Shown here: in pieces, positions 42,777-54,355 of the stretch
How the letters are laid out: every line of letters begins with the position of its first letter
How positions within the stretch are numbered: the stretch's first letter is position 1
Assembly (NCBI GenBank): GCA_964019415.1
Contig: OZ025870.1
Coordinates: 10,233,733-10,297,732 of the forward strand
DNA: 64,000 nucleotides
Direction: 5' to 3'
Source: Ianthella basta
Lineage: Eukaryota; Porifera; Demospongiae; Verongiida; Ianthellidae
The notes under the pieces: generated by a model
What the model saw: the letters and a program-made list of their open reading frames with translations, nothing else
Databases searched by the model: none
Told to the model about the DNA's origin: nothing
Position numbers and translations under genes: made by a program

Positions 42777-43491
42777 ATGCGCCAAAGGCAACTTTCATTT
42801 ATTCTTCTATGCTTACCCTGCCTTGGTAAGAACAGCAGTTATAGAATAGTTGTTTGTTCGTTACCGCCTGCTGCAGCGACCGAGCGACACTTTATCGCCT
42901 GTTCCCTTCTCCCCTCTTCCCTTCCACCTCCATCCAGCACTCTCTGTAGCTACTAAGCCATGTGTGTTGAGTTTCCACGCGGCTGCTAAGCAGAAACAAC
43001 GCGCTGTGTTCACAGCTCTCCCGTATGACGAGAGTGCTACAGTTTTCGGTACCGCCACGGGAAAGAAACTGATTTGCGTCTGCAACGAAACTACAACCAC
43101 CTCTCAAGTGCATTGGTTAGATAGGAATGGCAAGGTGCTTCCCAAACTAAAGAAGGCGGTCTACTACAGGTTGGATCGCAAGCTTAAGAGGAAGAAGTCA
43201 TGGACAGCTGTTCAACTCCGAATCAGGAACGGGTTTTCTTGTGTGGAGGCAGGAGTGTATACATGTGTTATTGGAGAAAGTAGAAGGAGCGTATTGGTAA
43301 CTCCAGTAGGTATGTGACGGACATGGTTACAATTGCTTTGATATTGGAGACCCACACACACTGTAGTGCCAGCTGCACATGAAATATATATGCCCATTTG
43401 GTGACTTTCTTCCCTGCAGGTGTAGAATGTCCTTCTGTTTCGCCTTCCCCAACTGTGTATCCCAGCTCCAGCATCAGCAAGACCATCAGCA
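42777..43491 (+). CDS. Signal peptide - Ig domain - Ser/Pro linker exons (module D), probable 5' end of peptidase copy 3
   Basis: Exons 42777-42825, 42938-43309 and 43420-43491 have exactly the lengths found in module B (49, 372 and 72 bases), with GT-AG ends, phase 1 throughout and no stop. The Ig exon keeps Cys (LICVCNE), Trp (VHWLDRN) and EAGVYTC. The linker reads VECPSVSPSPTVYPSSS. The next phase-matched exon downstream on the + strand is core exon A of copy 3 at 51730, about 8.2 kb away across repeats. This would give a secreted Ig-M16 protein of about 1,200 residues. The long intron makes this link less sure than for copy 2. Confidence 0.55.
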
Positions 43492-44019
43492 GTGAGTGTA
43501 TGAGGATGAATGCTTACAAGAATTGACTGTGTATGCGTTTCACTGCATTTGCTGGCAGCTGGTGAGGATGGCAATTTTCTATTGTTATCATTGCAAATTG
43601 CATGACTAGAGTTTCCTTTTTGGCCATGGGGAATAATGTATAATCAGGTCCAAGCAGTCTTTAGTGGAGATTCCTATAGTGACCACAGAGTTGCTGACTT
43701 GTAACTTAGTTTCACTTCATTGTCAATACTGTCTGCGAAATATCATGATCGACAATACCATAGATGGCTTCAGTGCAAGGAAGCTGTACATGTATAATCA
43801 AGGGCAGATCCAGGGGTGTTTCCAAGGTTTCCAGAAACTGGTCAGATCACCCCTGGTTAGTATTTGCATGTATCAGTCTTTAAATGTCTATGCTTCCTTA
43901 TAGCTATACCTTTATATATTGGAAACCCAGTCATAAAAATTTCTCATTCCGCCCTAGATAATGGCTTGCCTTTGATCATCTGTCAGTTTACCAGTGTATA
44001 AAAATTACTTTGGGAATTA
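43492..44019. other. Start of the long intron after module D; no exon seen
   Basis: Nothing coding is convincing. A CTGGCAG|CTGGTGAGGATGGC stretch near 43555 is the counterpart of the possible alternative exon in units A and B, here followed by a stop after about 15 codons. Confidence 0.4.
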
Positions 44020-44330
44020 GGAATGGCCAGCAGAAAAAGCATTGAAACAAGCAACAGTAACTCAACACCATAATGAACCACATTGCCATGAAGTTCGCTA
44101 TGTATTCCTAATTTCCGTGTACAGCTACATAGGTCCAAATGCCTAACTAGCTAGTCCCATGTAACTACAAGGAAATTAGGAATGCATAGCGAACTTCATG
44201 GCAATGTGGTTCATCATGGTGTTGAGTTCCTGTTGCTTGTTTCTATGCTTTTGTGGTTCATCATGGTGTTGAGTTCCTGTTGCTTGTTTCTATGCTTCTT
44301 CTGCTGGCCATTCCTAAATTCCTTATAATT
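44020..44330. repeat. Foldback MITE-like element with local duplication
   Basis: Counterpart of 16661-16930. The right arm contains a direct duplication of about 48 bases (TGTGGTTCATCATGGTGTTG ...). Confidence 0.7.
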
Positions 44331-44711
44331 CTAAAGCGATTTTATACACTAGTTTGTATAGTTTTTGCATATCCAAAGGACTATGGTTACATCGGATAGA
44401 TATCAGCGCTGACGAATACCCATACCTTAAATTAGCTGAAGATTGAGCAGAGCATCGAGCACAGTTACGCCACTTTAGATGAAGCAGCTGCTGTGTACCG
44501 TACAGTATACTAGTGCAACAAAATGGCGGCTTTAGGGTATCTTTAATACATGGGGAGGACCAATGTCCTGCCCACTCCAGCGCTGTACTTTATGGGTTGC
44601 CACCGGCGTTCAGATCTTAGTCCTAGGTATGTAAGTCTTCGTACACAGCTTGGGTCGTAGGCGCCCTGTGTCGGGGCGAAGAAGAAGAATCTCTTTATAA
44701 CATACTTAGTA

Positions 44712-45056
44712 CATGCACCATTCGCACCACAATGTGCCAGAAAGTAAATGCGCTCAATGGCTGAAGAAAAAGACCACCAGCGCAAGTTACAGCCGGTCAG
44801 AACCTGCACCACCGCCATTGGAGTTCACACTGCAGCAAGCAAATGTAAGCTTGCCTAAGGGCATGCCATTGAATTGAGGGTGCATGGGAAGAAATTAAAT
44901 GGCATACCCTTAGGCAAATTACATTTGCTTGCTGCAGTGTGAACTCCAATGGCAGCGGTGCAGGTTCTGACCGGCTGTAACTTGCGCTGATGGTCTTTTT
45001 CTTCAGCCATTGAGTGCATTTACTTTCTGGCACATTGTGGTGCGAATGGTGCGTGT
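44712..45056. repeat. Inverted repeat with about 160-base arms
   Basis: 44712-44873 and 44898-45056 are near-perfect inverted copies around a 25-base loop (GAATTGAGGGTGCATGGG). The arms contain CACCATTCGCACCACAATGT and GAACTCCAATGGC. Frames across it are mirror images. Confidence 0.8.
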
Positions 45057-45430
45057 ACTGACCCGGGGCCACTGTAACTTGCACTGGTGGTCTTTTTCTA
45101 TGACCAACTAGCGCAGATACTCTACTGGCACATGTGGTTGTGGCTACTGTATCTTGCACTGGTGGTCTTTTTTGTGACCAACTGGCACAGATACTCTACT
45201 GGCACAGGTGGTGGTGGCTGTGATATTGTAACTTGCACTGTGTGGTGGTGGTGGCAGTCATTTTCATCTGGGAATGCATGTGGTGGTCGTAATATTGTAA
45301 CTTGCACTGTGTGGTGGTGGTAGTAGTAGGGCCTGATGTGCATGGTGGTCTGTTTTCTTGCAGCTGTAGCACATAATATGCTACTCATTGCAACTTCCAC
45401 TGTGGTGGTGGTGATGGTAGTAGATAGATG
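45057..45430. repeat. Degenerate tandem array, GT-rich
   Basis: About six irregular units built on TAACTTGCACTG, GGTGGTCTTTTT and GTGGTGGTGG follow the inverted repeat and use its terminal words, so the array probably grew from one arm. Confidence 0.65.
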
Positions 45431-47228
45431 GAAAGAAATTCAATGGCATGCCCTTAGGCAAGTTACAAACTAAAATCCTAAATGTTATTTTAATATATAT
45501 ACGTAACGCACATTTTTGTTGTCAGGGATATTCACCTTCAATTCGGGACAGAACGTCATGAACTTGGAAGGATTACGACGAGGTGTAGTGTGAGTAACCT
45601 TGCAGAGCCGAACATTGGTTTAAAGTCGTTCCTTTGGAGTTCTTGCCACTTTTACGATCCCCGTCATATCTATAAGAGATAGGGAAAAGATCATGTTTTG
45701 TTGTCCAATTTTTCACCAATCTACCCCAAACTTAGAAGAGCACATCACGGCAATACGGGGGGTGACCTAAGGTGGTTAGTGCCTTCGCTATCGGACTCCT
45801 TGAGACGAAATGGATTAACATAAGTAATTTCTGTGTGTGCCGAGTTTTACGGAGCGAGTCTACACAATGCTACCAATTAAATGGACGGTTTTGATTGGTT
45901 AAACGCTCAAATTTCAAACAGTAGACTGGGAACCCACCCGAAGGGCGAGCATTCAGCTAATAATATGAAAAGAACAAATGGGGTACGAGCAGCCTATGAC
46001 ACTTTTCTCCTACGTGGATTCCAGGTTGCCTTTGGGTGCGCTGCTGACTTCAATATCTCCAAAGAGGCCTATCCATGCCCTTTAATTGTTGTTTGCCACC
46101 GCCGTTTGGCTAGTTTCGCCGAAACACGCTAATACATTAAGATAGGAGAAGCCATTTTGTACCGGGCACATTCCTAAATAGACATCATAAGTGCGACGTC
46201 TGATTAAGGGTTGCTGCAGGCAGTCTCTGTAAAATTATTGTTTTCATTTTGACATTGTTTTGTATGGTTTCGTGTCCCGCTTCCTGTGGTATGTTGGTAT
46301 GTTTATATAATACGTTAACTGCAGATGTATATCAGTCCTTGCATTTATATAATAATGCATCCACGTAAGTATTGAAGATAGGGAATTTATATTGTCGGTC
46401 ATTCTGTGCCTCTCTCACGCTGGAAGGATCAATGGAAGGACCTTGAAACCGGCTTCCAAATGTTGCTCCGTGCAGAGCATAGGCGTCTTCTGCCTTTGAA
46501 AGTTGTAGAACAAGCAACCACACCACCTCTAGTCTGAAGACATACAGAAAGCAGCGGGATAACACCCAGCGTTCGGCGCCTTGATTCACATGACGCTTTC
46601 AATCATGCCCTGTTGAAGGACTCCAGTTTCCTGTCTCAGAGACATGACAGGAGCAAGGTAGAACTTGGTGAGTCTTGCGAGTTCTGTACACAAACTATTG
46701 CTAACGGTCTATAGCTTAAAAGCTTAAGTGCACTCAGTTATGCTTCGAAATTTCCTCCAGATCATGCGCGTACTGCGGTACAGCAAACTGCCTTCTGCCA
46801 CAACAAACCCTAACCGCTGCAATGACAGTGGGTGTGCTGTAAAGCACTTGCAGGTATCTGTGTGTCCTCCATCTATGTCCCTATCCTCTCATCCATATCT
46901 TTTAGAGAGCATGCATGTATGTTTGCATGTGTGTGTTTAGCATATCTCTCTCTGTGTGTGAGTGCGTGTGTGTGTTTATGTGTGCGGGCAAGTACTAGAT
47001 TGTGTTTTTGGCAACTCTGATGAGAATGTGCAAACTGCGTATAAGGTATGCAAGTTCATGTACTGTGCTGTTGTGCAAATGTGTGTGAAAAATACTTTTG
47101 ACTCTATTCATGTCCGTTCAATCATTTAGGTTCATTCTTGCCTACAAAGTGTATTCATGAATTACACAAAATTCGTTGCAATAGCTACTATATATTGACA
47201 ACACAGCAGCGACTGGTGGGAGCAAGTA
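45431..47228. other. Low-repeat stretch without a recognised gene
   Basis: No homology that I can recognise. Short frames (for example 45881-46132, 83 codons) have no motif and no splice context that convinces. A possible exon begins after GTTGTCAG at 45524 (RDIHLQFGTERHELGRITTR) and meets GTGAG at 45589, but no partner exon is seen. Confidence 0.4.
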
Positions 47229-47236
47229 TTTCGAGT

Positions 47237-47942
47237 AAAGTTGCACCAATAATCGGATCGGCAATTGGTATCGGGTCTCTGTAACCTTATCGGTAATTGT
47301 TTTTTTCCTTCATCCCCTACCAATTATGTCACCTCGAGCACGTGACGTTCGCGAGTAAAGTGTTATGCGAGTGGTTACGTTGTTGCAGCATTTGCCGTTG
47401 GTTTGTTCTGGGTCTGCGGCGCATGGAATCGCCAGGAAGAAAGATTCACCAGCATGGGACTACTTCACTGTCGACGAGTACCTCAACTTCGTAGTGTGCC
47501 AGGCCTGAAACAAGAAGGACTCCGCGCGGCGGTAGGAATTGCACAAGTTATATTATGGAATTATACGAATTTGGTGCAAGCACGCTCAACTACACAGAGA
47601 GTTGCAACAAAAGGTTGAGGTGCAGAATGCAGTGACTTTATCAAGTGGTCCAGCGCCTTTCTGGCAAATATCGCTTCGAGCCTGAAAGTGAAGATCGCAT
47701 ATGAATCTGTAGGCTAAGCTGTATTAGTGATGCGTGCACACAGCGTATTCACGGGAGAACTGGTGAGATGATTGCACTCGATTGTCAGCCGTTCTTTGTG
47801 ACTGAGGACCAGGGCTTCAGGCAGTAGATCAAAGAAACCAAGGTACACATTGTGAAGCAAAAATAGGAATATCAGGTCGGTATCGGGACTTAAAAATCGG
47901 AAATTGGATAATCGGTAAAAACCTATATCGGTGCAACTCTAA
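47237..47942 (+). mobile_element. Relic hAT transposon with BED-finger remnant
   Basis: The ends AAAGTTGCACC and GGTGCAACTCTAA are inverted, with TATCGG words just inside, as in many hAT elements. The flanks TTTCGAGT (47229-47236 and 47943-47950) are an 8-base target duplication, the hAT hallmark. Inside, + strand text near 47440-47620 reads SPAWDYFTVDEYLNFVVCQA, then CNKKDSA and TSYIMELYEFG, which fits the start of a BED zinc finger of a hAT transposase. Only about 700 bases remain, so it cannot move by itself. Confidence 0.75.
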
Positions 47943-48135
47943 TTTCGAGTTGGGGCGGCAGCCCCACGAGTTTTTTTCTAACTGGAAGTACTTGTTTATT
48001 ATAATAGCATGCATCCCATAATTCTTGCAATATTAAACATTGTGCATTATTGTGATTTGCAGATGCAATTGGAATATATGTAAAGGCTGAGTGCAAGGAT
48101 ACGTGTATGTGTGTATATATTTAACGTATTGTATA

Positions 48136-48347
48136 ATACAGTGAAAACTGTCTATGACGGTCACTGCATATAATTAGCAACGTCTTTTAATCAGCCACGT
48201 CAGGCCCCTTGTCCCAAATAGCACTGCATAGCACTAAGACATTGCAGTACACCTCTGTAGAGCAGCCACCTATATTACATAAGTTATGTATAACTCCATG
48301 GTGCACATGTGGCTGTCTTAGTTTTTAGACAAATTCCACTGCATTAT
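48136..48347. mobile_element. Diverged CAGTGGAAC-type MITE
   Basis: Shares CCCAAATAGCACT, ACACCTCTGTAGAGCA and the ends CAGTGAAAACTGTCTA / AATTCCACTG with the MITE at 8061-8244. Confidence 0.55.
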
Positions 48348-48792
48348 AGTATGCTGGATGCACAGTATAGCAAGAACAGTTCAAATGACATTTGTGCAAT
48401 GTCATGGATAGCATATGCATGAGACATCTACCATGCATGATTTTCTTTGTCAACTGCTAAAGTAGTCTTAATAACAGTAAGACATGCATGCTGTTCTTGC
48501 AGACTATAATATTTCACATCACACATACTATGCACATGCACCCACATGAGGCCAACTAAGGCAAGGATGGTAAGCATCCCTGAGTGTGCGCATGCTCAGC
48601 ATGTGCCTGCATGTATAGCATGTGGTCTGTACATGGCGTGCACATGCTCACAATTAGACAGTCTTTGTACAGACTCCGTGGCATGGGCAATATATTATGT
48701 ATATACACCACATGTAGGAAAATCAGTCACGGTATCAGTGACGAATTCGAAGCTTGAATCTCATACTCTGTAATATTTTCCTTCTTTCTAAT

Positions 48793-48979
48793 TACAGAGT
48801 TAATTGCTGCATGAAGAACTGTGCAGGAAAAAATTCTTAAGCGTAAACACAGCTAGGCCATTGGAAGAAGGCCATGTCCGAAGACCTCTTGGCAACACAT
48901 CGACAAGACACAACCAGCCGGTTGTGTCTTGAATTTCTTCCTGCACTGTTCTTCACGCAGCAATTAACTCTGTAGTTAT
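48793..48979. mobile_element. Second copy of the 1214-1434 MITE
   Basis: Inverted ends TTACAGAGTTAATTGCTGC and GCAGCAATTAACTCTGTAG, with the same internal palindrome but a shorter interior than at 1214. Confidence 0.65.
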
Positions 48980-49034
48980 CAACAATTCCTCAAGCATGGT
49001 CTTTAAGGGCAGGAGAGTGAGTGGTTGTCAGTGG

Positions 49035-49270
49035 GGCATCGTAGCTCAGTGGCTAGAGCACTGGCAGCTAAAGCCAGATGTCCTAGTTTCAATTCCCGGC
49101 GGCGCCACTATCTTTCCAGTCCTATGTCGTTTCAAAGGTCTACGGACAGTAATGACACCAGTTGTGTCATGACCACGCATTGCCAAGAGGTCTTTGGACT
49201 TAGCCTTCTTCCATTGTGCCTGTCTTTGGACATAACCTTCTTCCAACAGCCTAGCTGGGTCTGCGCTTAA
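49035..49270 (+). mobile_element. tRNA-derived SINE, second copy
   Basis: The head 49035-49107 has the D stem GCTC/GAGC and a perfect anticodon stem CTGGC/GCCAG, but the loop AGCTAAA again lacks U33 and the T stem is weakened. The tail matches 1565-1750. Confidence 0.6.
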
Positions 49271-49379
49271 GAATTTCTATCTGCATTTTCCTTCTTTGAT
49301 TCCCTTTGTGTGGCTGTTTGCATGCTAGGCCAGACATATCTTATATGATGAAGTGAAAAGCTACCTGGCACTAGCTGGC

Positions 49380-50960
49380 TAATCATATACATTTAGGTCC
49401 ATATATAGCTGCAAGGAAATTAGGAATGTAAAGTGAACTCCACAGAAATGTGGTTCATCATAGTGCTGATTTAAGGTTGCTTAGTTATACGCCTTTTCTG
49501 TTGGCCAGTCCTAAATCCCTTTTCATAATTTTACTGGTGGCAGCTTGGAGGAGATCCTCAAGGATTTCAGCACTGTGGAACGAATGGCAGGGGAGTTAGG
49601 TCTCCAACTCAATCGAGACAAGTCAGAGGTGATTTGTGATGACAGTACCACAAAGTCGGCCATGCTCCGCACTGTCCCAAGTCTCAGTGTAACAGATTGA
49701 GGCCATGGTACCATACTGAAGAGAACTAAGTCACTTCAGACCCTGGGGAGCAGGCTACAGCTTTTACATGCTCACAATGCCTTCTATCTTTTACGTAATG
49801 CCCTTGCCATCCCCAAGGTGCTGTATGTACTGCGCACCTCACCATGCTTCCTCGTTCCAGCCCTGCATGATTTTGACTACCTCCTTAGATCTTTGCTGCA
49901 TGGGCACCATTCTAAATGTCAAGCTCTCTGACTCCACATGGACCCAAGCATCTCTTCCTGTCCATGCTGGTGGACTAGGAGTTCGAAGCACAACCCAGCT
50001 TGCACCTCCTGCTTATCTAGCATCGGCTGCGGGTTGTGCCCATCTTGTCCAGCAGATCTTACCCCAAAGACTGCTGAACTCCTCATTCCCAGCAGCCACA
50101 GAGGAATTGGTAGTCTGGTAACAGGGCCTCAAAGAACCAGCTCCATGTGCCCCTGACTGTTCTCATCAGAGGGCTTGGGATGGCCCCTTGGTGACAACAG
50201 CAGCAAAAGCCCTTGTGAGGAATGCTCCTGATGAGCTTGCTCATGCTCGTCTGCTGGCATCTCTGAGGAGGGAGTCAGGTGAATGGTTACAGGCACCTCC
50301 GATGTCGGCTATAGGGTTTTGAATGGAAGAAGGTACTTTGGGTGGCAGTGGTGCTCCACCTAGGGGGTGGCCCTGTGCAGATTCCACAAATGTCATCAGT
50401 GCGGTGCCGAAGTGGACCATTTGGGTTTGCACGGCCTTAGCTGTAGGAAGAGTCAGGGTTGGCACTCAAGACACACAGCAGCGAATGATCTTCTCAAAAG
50501 ATCATTGGCCTCAGCAAGGATCCCTTCTCTCCTGGAGGCCACGGGCATTGCTCGCTCTGACGGAAGGAGGCCAGATGGGATCTCGGTGATGCCTTAGAAG
50601 AATGGTTGGACACTAGTATGGGATGCCATGTGCCCACACACAGTTGCTCCTTCCCATGTGGCCCTTGCTGTAGGGGAAGCAGGGTTGGTGGCTAGCCAAG
50701 CTGAAAAGGCAAAAGCCCAGAAGTACGCCCTTTTGGATTCCAGTCACCATTTTGTTCCTTTCGCCATTGAAACATCAGGGCCGCGTATTTGGGCCAGAGG
50801 CCATGTCCTTCATCAAGGAGTTGGGTAGCAGGATTAGAGCAGAGACTGGGGAGCACACTCACTGCAGATTTTGATTCAGGAAATTGCGGTGGCGGTCCAG
50901 CAGGGCAACAAGGCAGCAGTGAGCAGTACCTTTACCCCATCAGACATTGTTTTTATTTGA
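49380..50960 (+). mobile_element. Decayed RT LINE fragment, copy 3
   Basis: Same layout as 1840-3401: GLQLNRDKSE near 49600, VLYVLRTSP near 49820, QASLPVHAGGLGVRSTTQLA near 49960 and GRRPDGISVMP near 50575, with the C-terminal domain to 50960. It has several stops and frame changes, with some segments missing (for example after 49705). Confidence 0.7.
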
Positions 50961-51729
50961 TTATTTGCAATCATTTAGTAGAGCAGTGGTTTAAGCATTA
51001 CCTATTTTCAGTATACTAGTAATTAGTAATTTTGTTATAATAATAAATGTATAAGCAGGCTTTAACTTGACTCTTTATGTATTACTTATGGTATAAATTA
51101 TGTATAATTGGTAAATTCTTGTAATCACAGATAAGTGTGAACAAAAAGATTACAGGGAATATTTTTACTACTCCTATTATAACAATTATATTGTTCATGC
51201 AAATATTAATTTTTGTGATCATTTGCAGCTATTCTTTGTACATGTAACAGAGTGGCAGCCAGCACAATTTGTACAATGAGTACATCATAGCGTAAGCAGC
51301 TGCAAATGACCCAATGTTTGACCAGCTGCTTAAAGCATTATAATTTTTCAGAAAGTGTTTAGTGAAAGAGTTGAGCAAAGTTATAACAGAGGAAGAAGAC
51401 CTAAGGATCAAAATGTTCTGTCATTTTAATGAAGTAACTGCTGTGTTGGCATAATATATAGCATTCTATACAATAGTACTTTTGAATATGTTAAGTATAC
51501 ATATTCTCCTTCAGTCTCTGTACGTGACTTTCTCCCACCGTATTCCAAACTCTACTCAATATCTGTCTGTTTCCTCCCTCCCTCCATTGCAACCATCCTC
51601 CCTCCCATGCATCCCTTCTTCCCTCCCTCCTTCCTCTCTCCCTCCTCCACTTACGCGGATTCCATATTTCTCCCTCTTTGCCCTTTTCTGATCTCTACCT
51701 TCTTACTTCCCTTTCTTTTTCACTCTTAG
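50961..51729. other. Intron remainder and pyrimidine tract before core 3
   Basis: No gene is seen. The C/T-rich tract begins near 51500 and is shorter than in copies 1 and 2. The acceptor is CACTCTTAG, ending at 51729. Confidence 0.6.
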
Positions 51730-54276
51730 CCAGTATTAGCCTTTCTGCAGCTGTTTCCTCCCCATCTGTTTCTCCGTCACCCTCACTGTTTCCCAAAGTA
51801 ATAGAAGAACGGTGCAAAAATGATGCTGAAGTTTGCAAAGGCACAAACAATGCCTTCCAGTACCGAGTCATCACTCTACCCAATGCTTTGAGAGTGCTGC
51901 TCATTTCCAACAATAAGGCATCCACAGCAGCAGCTGCAATGGACGTCCGCTCTGGCACCTTCCAAGACACCATACCTGGGTTGGCTCACTTATGTGCAAA
52001 CATGCTCTTTCGTGGAACTCAAAAGTACCCAGCCGAGGATGCCTACTCTCAGTTTTTGACAGCAAATGGTGGTTTTCAATTTAGATTGACTGATTCTGAA
52101 AACACCAACTATTACTTTTCTGTGAATAGTGATAAATTGGAGGAAGCTCTGGATCGATTTGCACAGTTCTTCATTGGTCCACTGTTTAATGAAGATGCAT
52201 TAAACCGTGAGATTAATGCCATTAACTCGCAGTTTGAGTTACTCAGAGGAGCTTCCTTCTGGCGCACTAACCTATTATTAAAGGATGTTGCTGACCCAAG
52301 GAGCAAGTTTTCAAGGTAATGTTAACATTATTGGGATTGTTCCTTCTGATCATGATGAGTATTGCTTCTTATAAGACTGGTAGCTACTATAGCTATGTAG
52401 CCATACCAGGAGAGCCTGCACAGTCATATACGTAGTATAGATTATGTACATTTGTGATGTGTGCTATAATTTCGTATGACATTAATTGCATACTTATCTG
52501 CACATTAGACAGCACTGCATGGTGTAATAAGATGAATATTATGTGTACACACATTGGTAAAACAAGTGTGTAAGTGTGGTAATGTTTAGCTATTGGTATA
52601 AGGTAAACCGGTGTAATTTTGTCACTATAGGGTAGTTCCATCAGTATGGTCTAATTTCAACTCTTCTTCCTTAGTGGTGGGCTTTTAGCTCAGCACAACA
52701 CCGCTATTTTGCAACCTGTCTACAACACTCTCTAAACATAAGCAGGAGTGAATGTGCTTATTCTTGATAAGTAGTAACTGTGTATACTCACATGATCGAA
52801 TTATCCCGTTTTGAAATAGTGACGGTATTACCCCAGTTAACTTGTAATTATACGAGTAATGTGAGCATGCATGCATTGTGTGCTCACATGACTGTACACA
52901 TTAAGATAATTATAGGTTTGTATTATAATTATGGCCTGGTGCACACTGGTTCTGATCATGAGGACCGTAGGAATAATATTGTGAGATTGTTCTGTATTGT
53001 TCCATGAAAGGTTTGACATTGGTAACACTGCCACACTCGCTGTTCCAGGGATTCGGCAGCAAGTCATAGAATACTACCAGAAAAGATACTCTGCCAATAT
53101 TGTGAGTGTCCCATTGTCGCATAAATGTGAACTACATTGTAGATGGTATAACTAGACAATTACAGGTAGAATATTAATGGAACATAATAATTATACTATC
53201 TATTGCAAACATGAACGTCATTGTGATTGTTGCAATTGGCCTTAATTGTTCCCATCACTGAGACTGCATTGCCTCACTGTATGGCAACAAAGATCCTCTG
53301 GCAGAGGATTTCAACAGAAGGTGGCTCCTCCTGTTTACAATTTCCCGCGATGCCCTGGTTCATGAAGGAACTTGAGTGCCACCGGGCCACAGACAACTGT
53401 TGTTTCTAATGCCACAGTTACCAAATGATGACTTGCTTCAAGCTCTGCATACTTCGCTTGCTTCCTTTGCTCTGCCATAGCTGAAACTGCACTTGCCGCT
53501 CTGATGGCCAGCGTGGTTGGGAAGGAGGCATACATGTCAGGACAGGTCATAATTTCTATTTCCGTACAGATGGACAATGTGGTCCCAGTGATGGGAACAA
53601 TTAGGACAAATTCCAGTAATAAAGGAGTCTGAAATGCCCAAGCTGTAATCTGCTTAGTGATGACACACTTCTAGTGCATATCTGTTCCCCATTGTTTCAT
53701 AATGTATTTTGTATAATGTATTATCTTATTATCTTAAATTCAATGATATTATAATGTATTATGAGAGCTGCATGCAAATTAAAGCCATAATAATACTATA
53801 TAGACCTGTGCCATGACCTTTGAACCATCCTGTATTACTAAGCAGTCGACTAGCGACCATTATAATTACTAGCAACTTATATGCCCAAACTATAATAGAT
53901 GCAGCTAGTCATCTATGGGAGAGAGGATGTTGAGCAGCTTGAGGTATGGGCAAGAGAGATATTCTCTAACATCTCCAATAAAGGCATCCAACCTACCCAG
54001 CCTCCAAGGCAACCCTTCCCCGCTGGTTACAAGGCAAGGCTGATTGTCTACAAACCACTGACTCCCACTCACCAGCTCAGAATCTTATGGCAGACAACGA
54101 GCAGGCAGGACCTGTACAGGTACACAGGAAATATATGGCCTGCATATACAGAGAGCTAGCGACGAGAGCGCATGCTGGCTGGTTGGTTCTAATTTGATAT
54201 CAATGTATCTCTGCTTCTCTCTATCTCTCTCTGTCACTCCATTCTTCATACACACACATGCACACACACACTGCAT

Positions 54277-54355
<79 letters not shown>

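Noticed and set aside
45881-46132. 83-codon ORF in the spacer before copy 3
   Set aside because: No motif, no splice context and no second copy in the window to test conservation.
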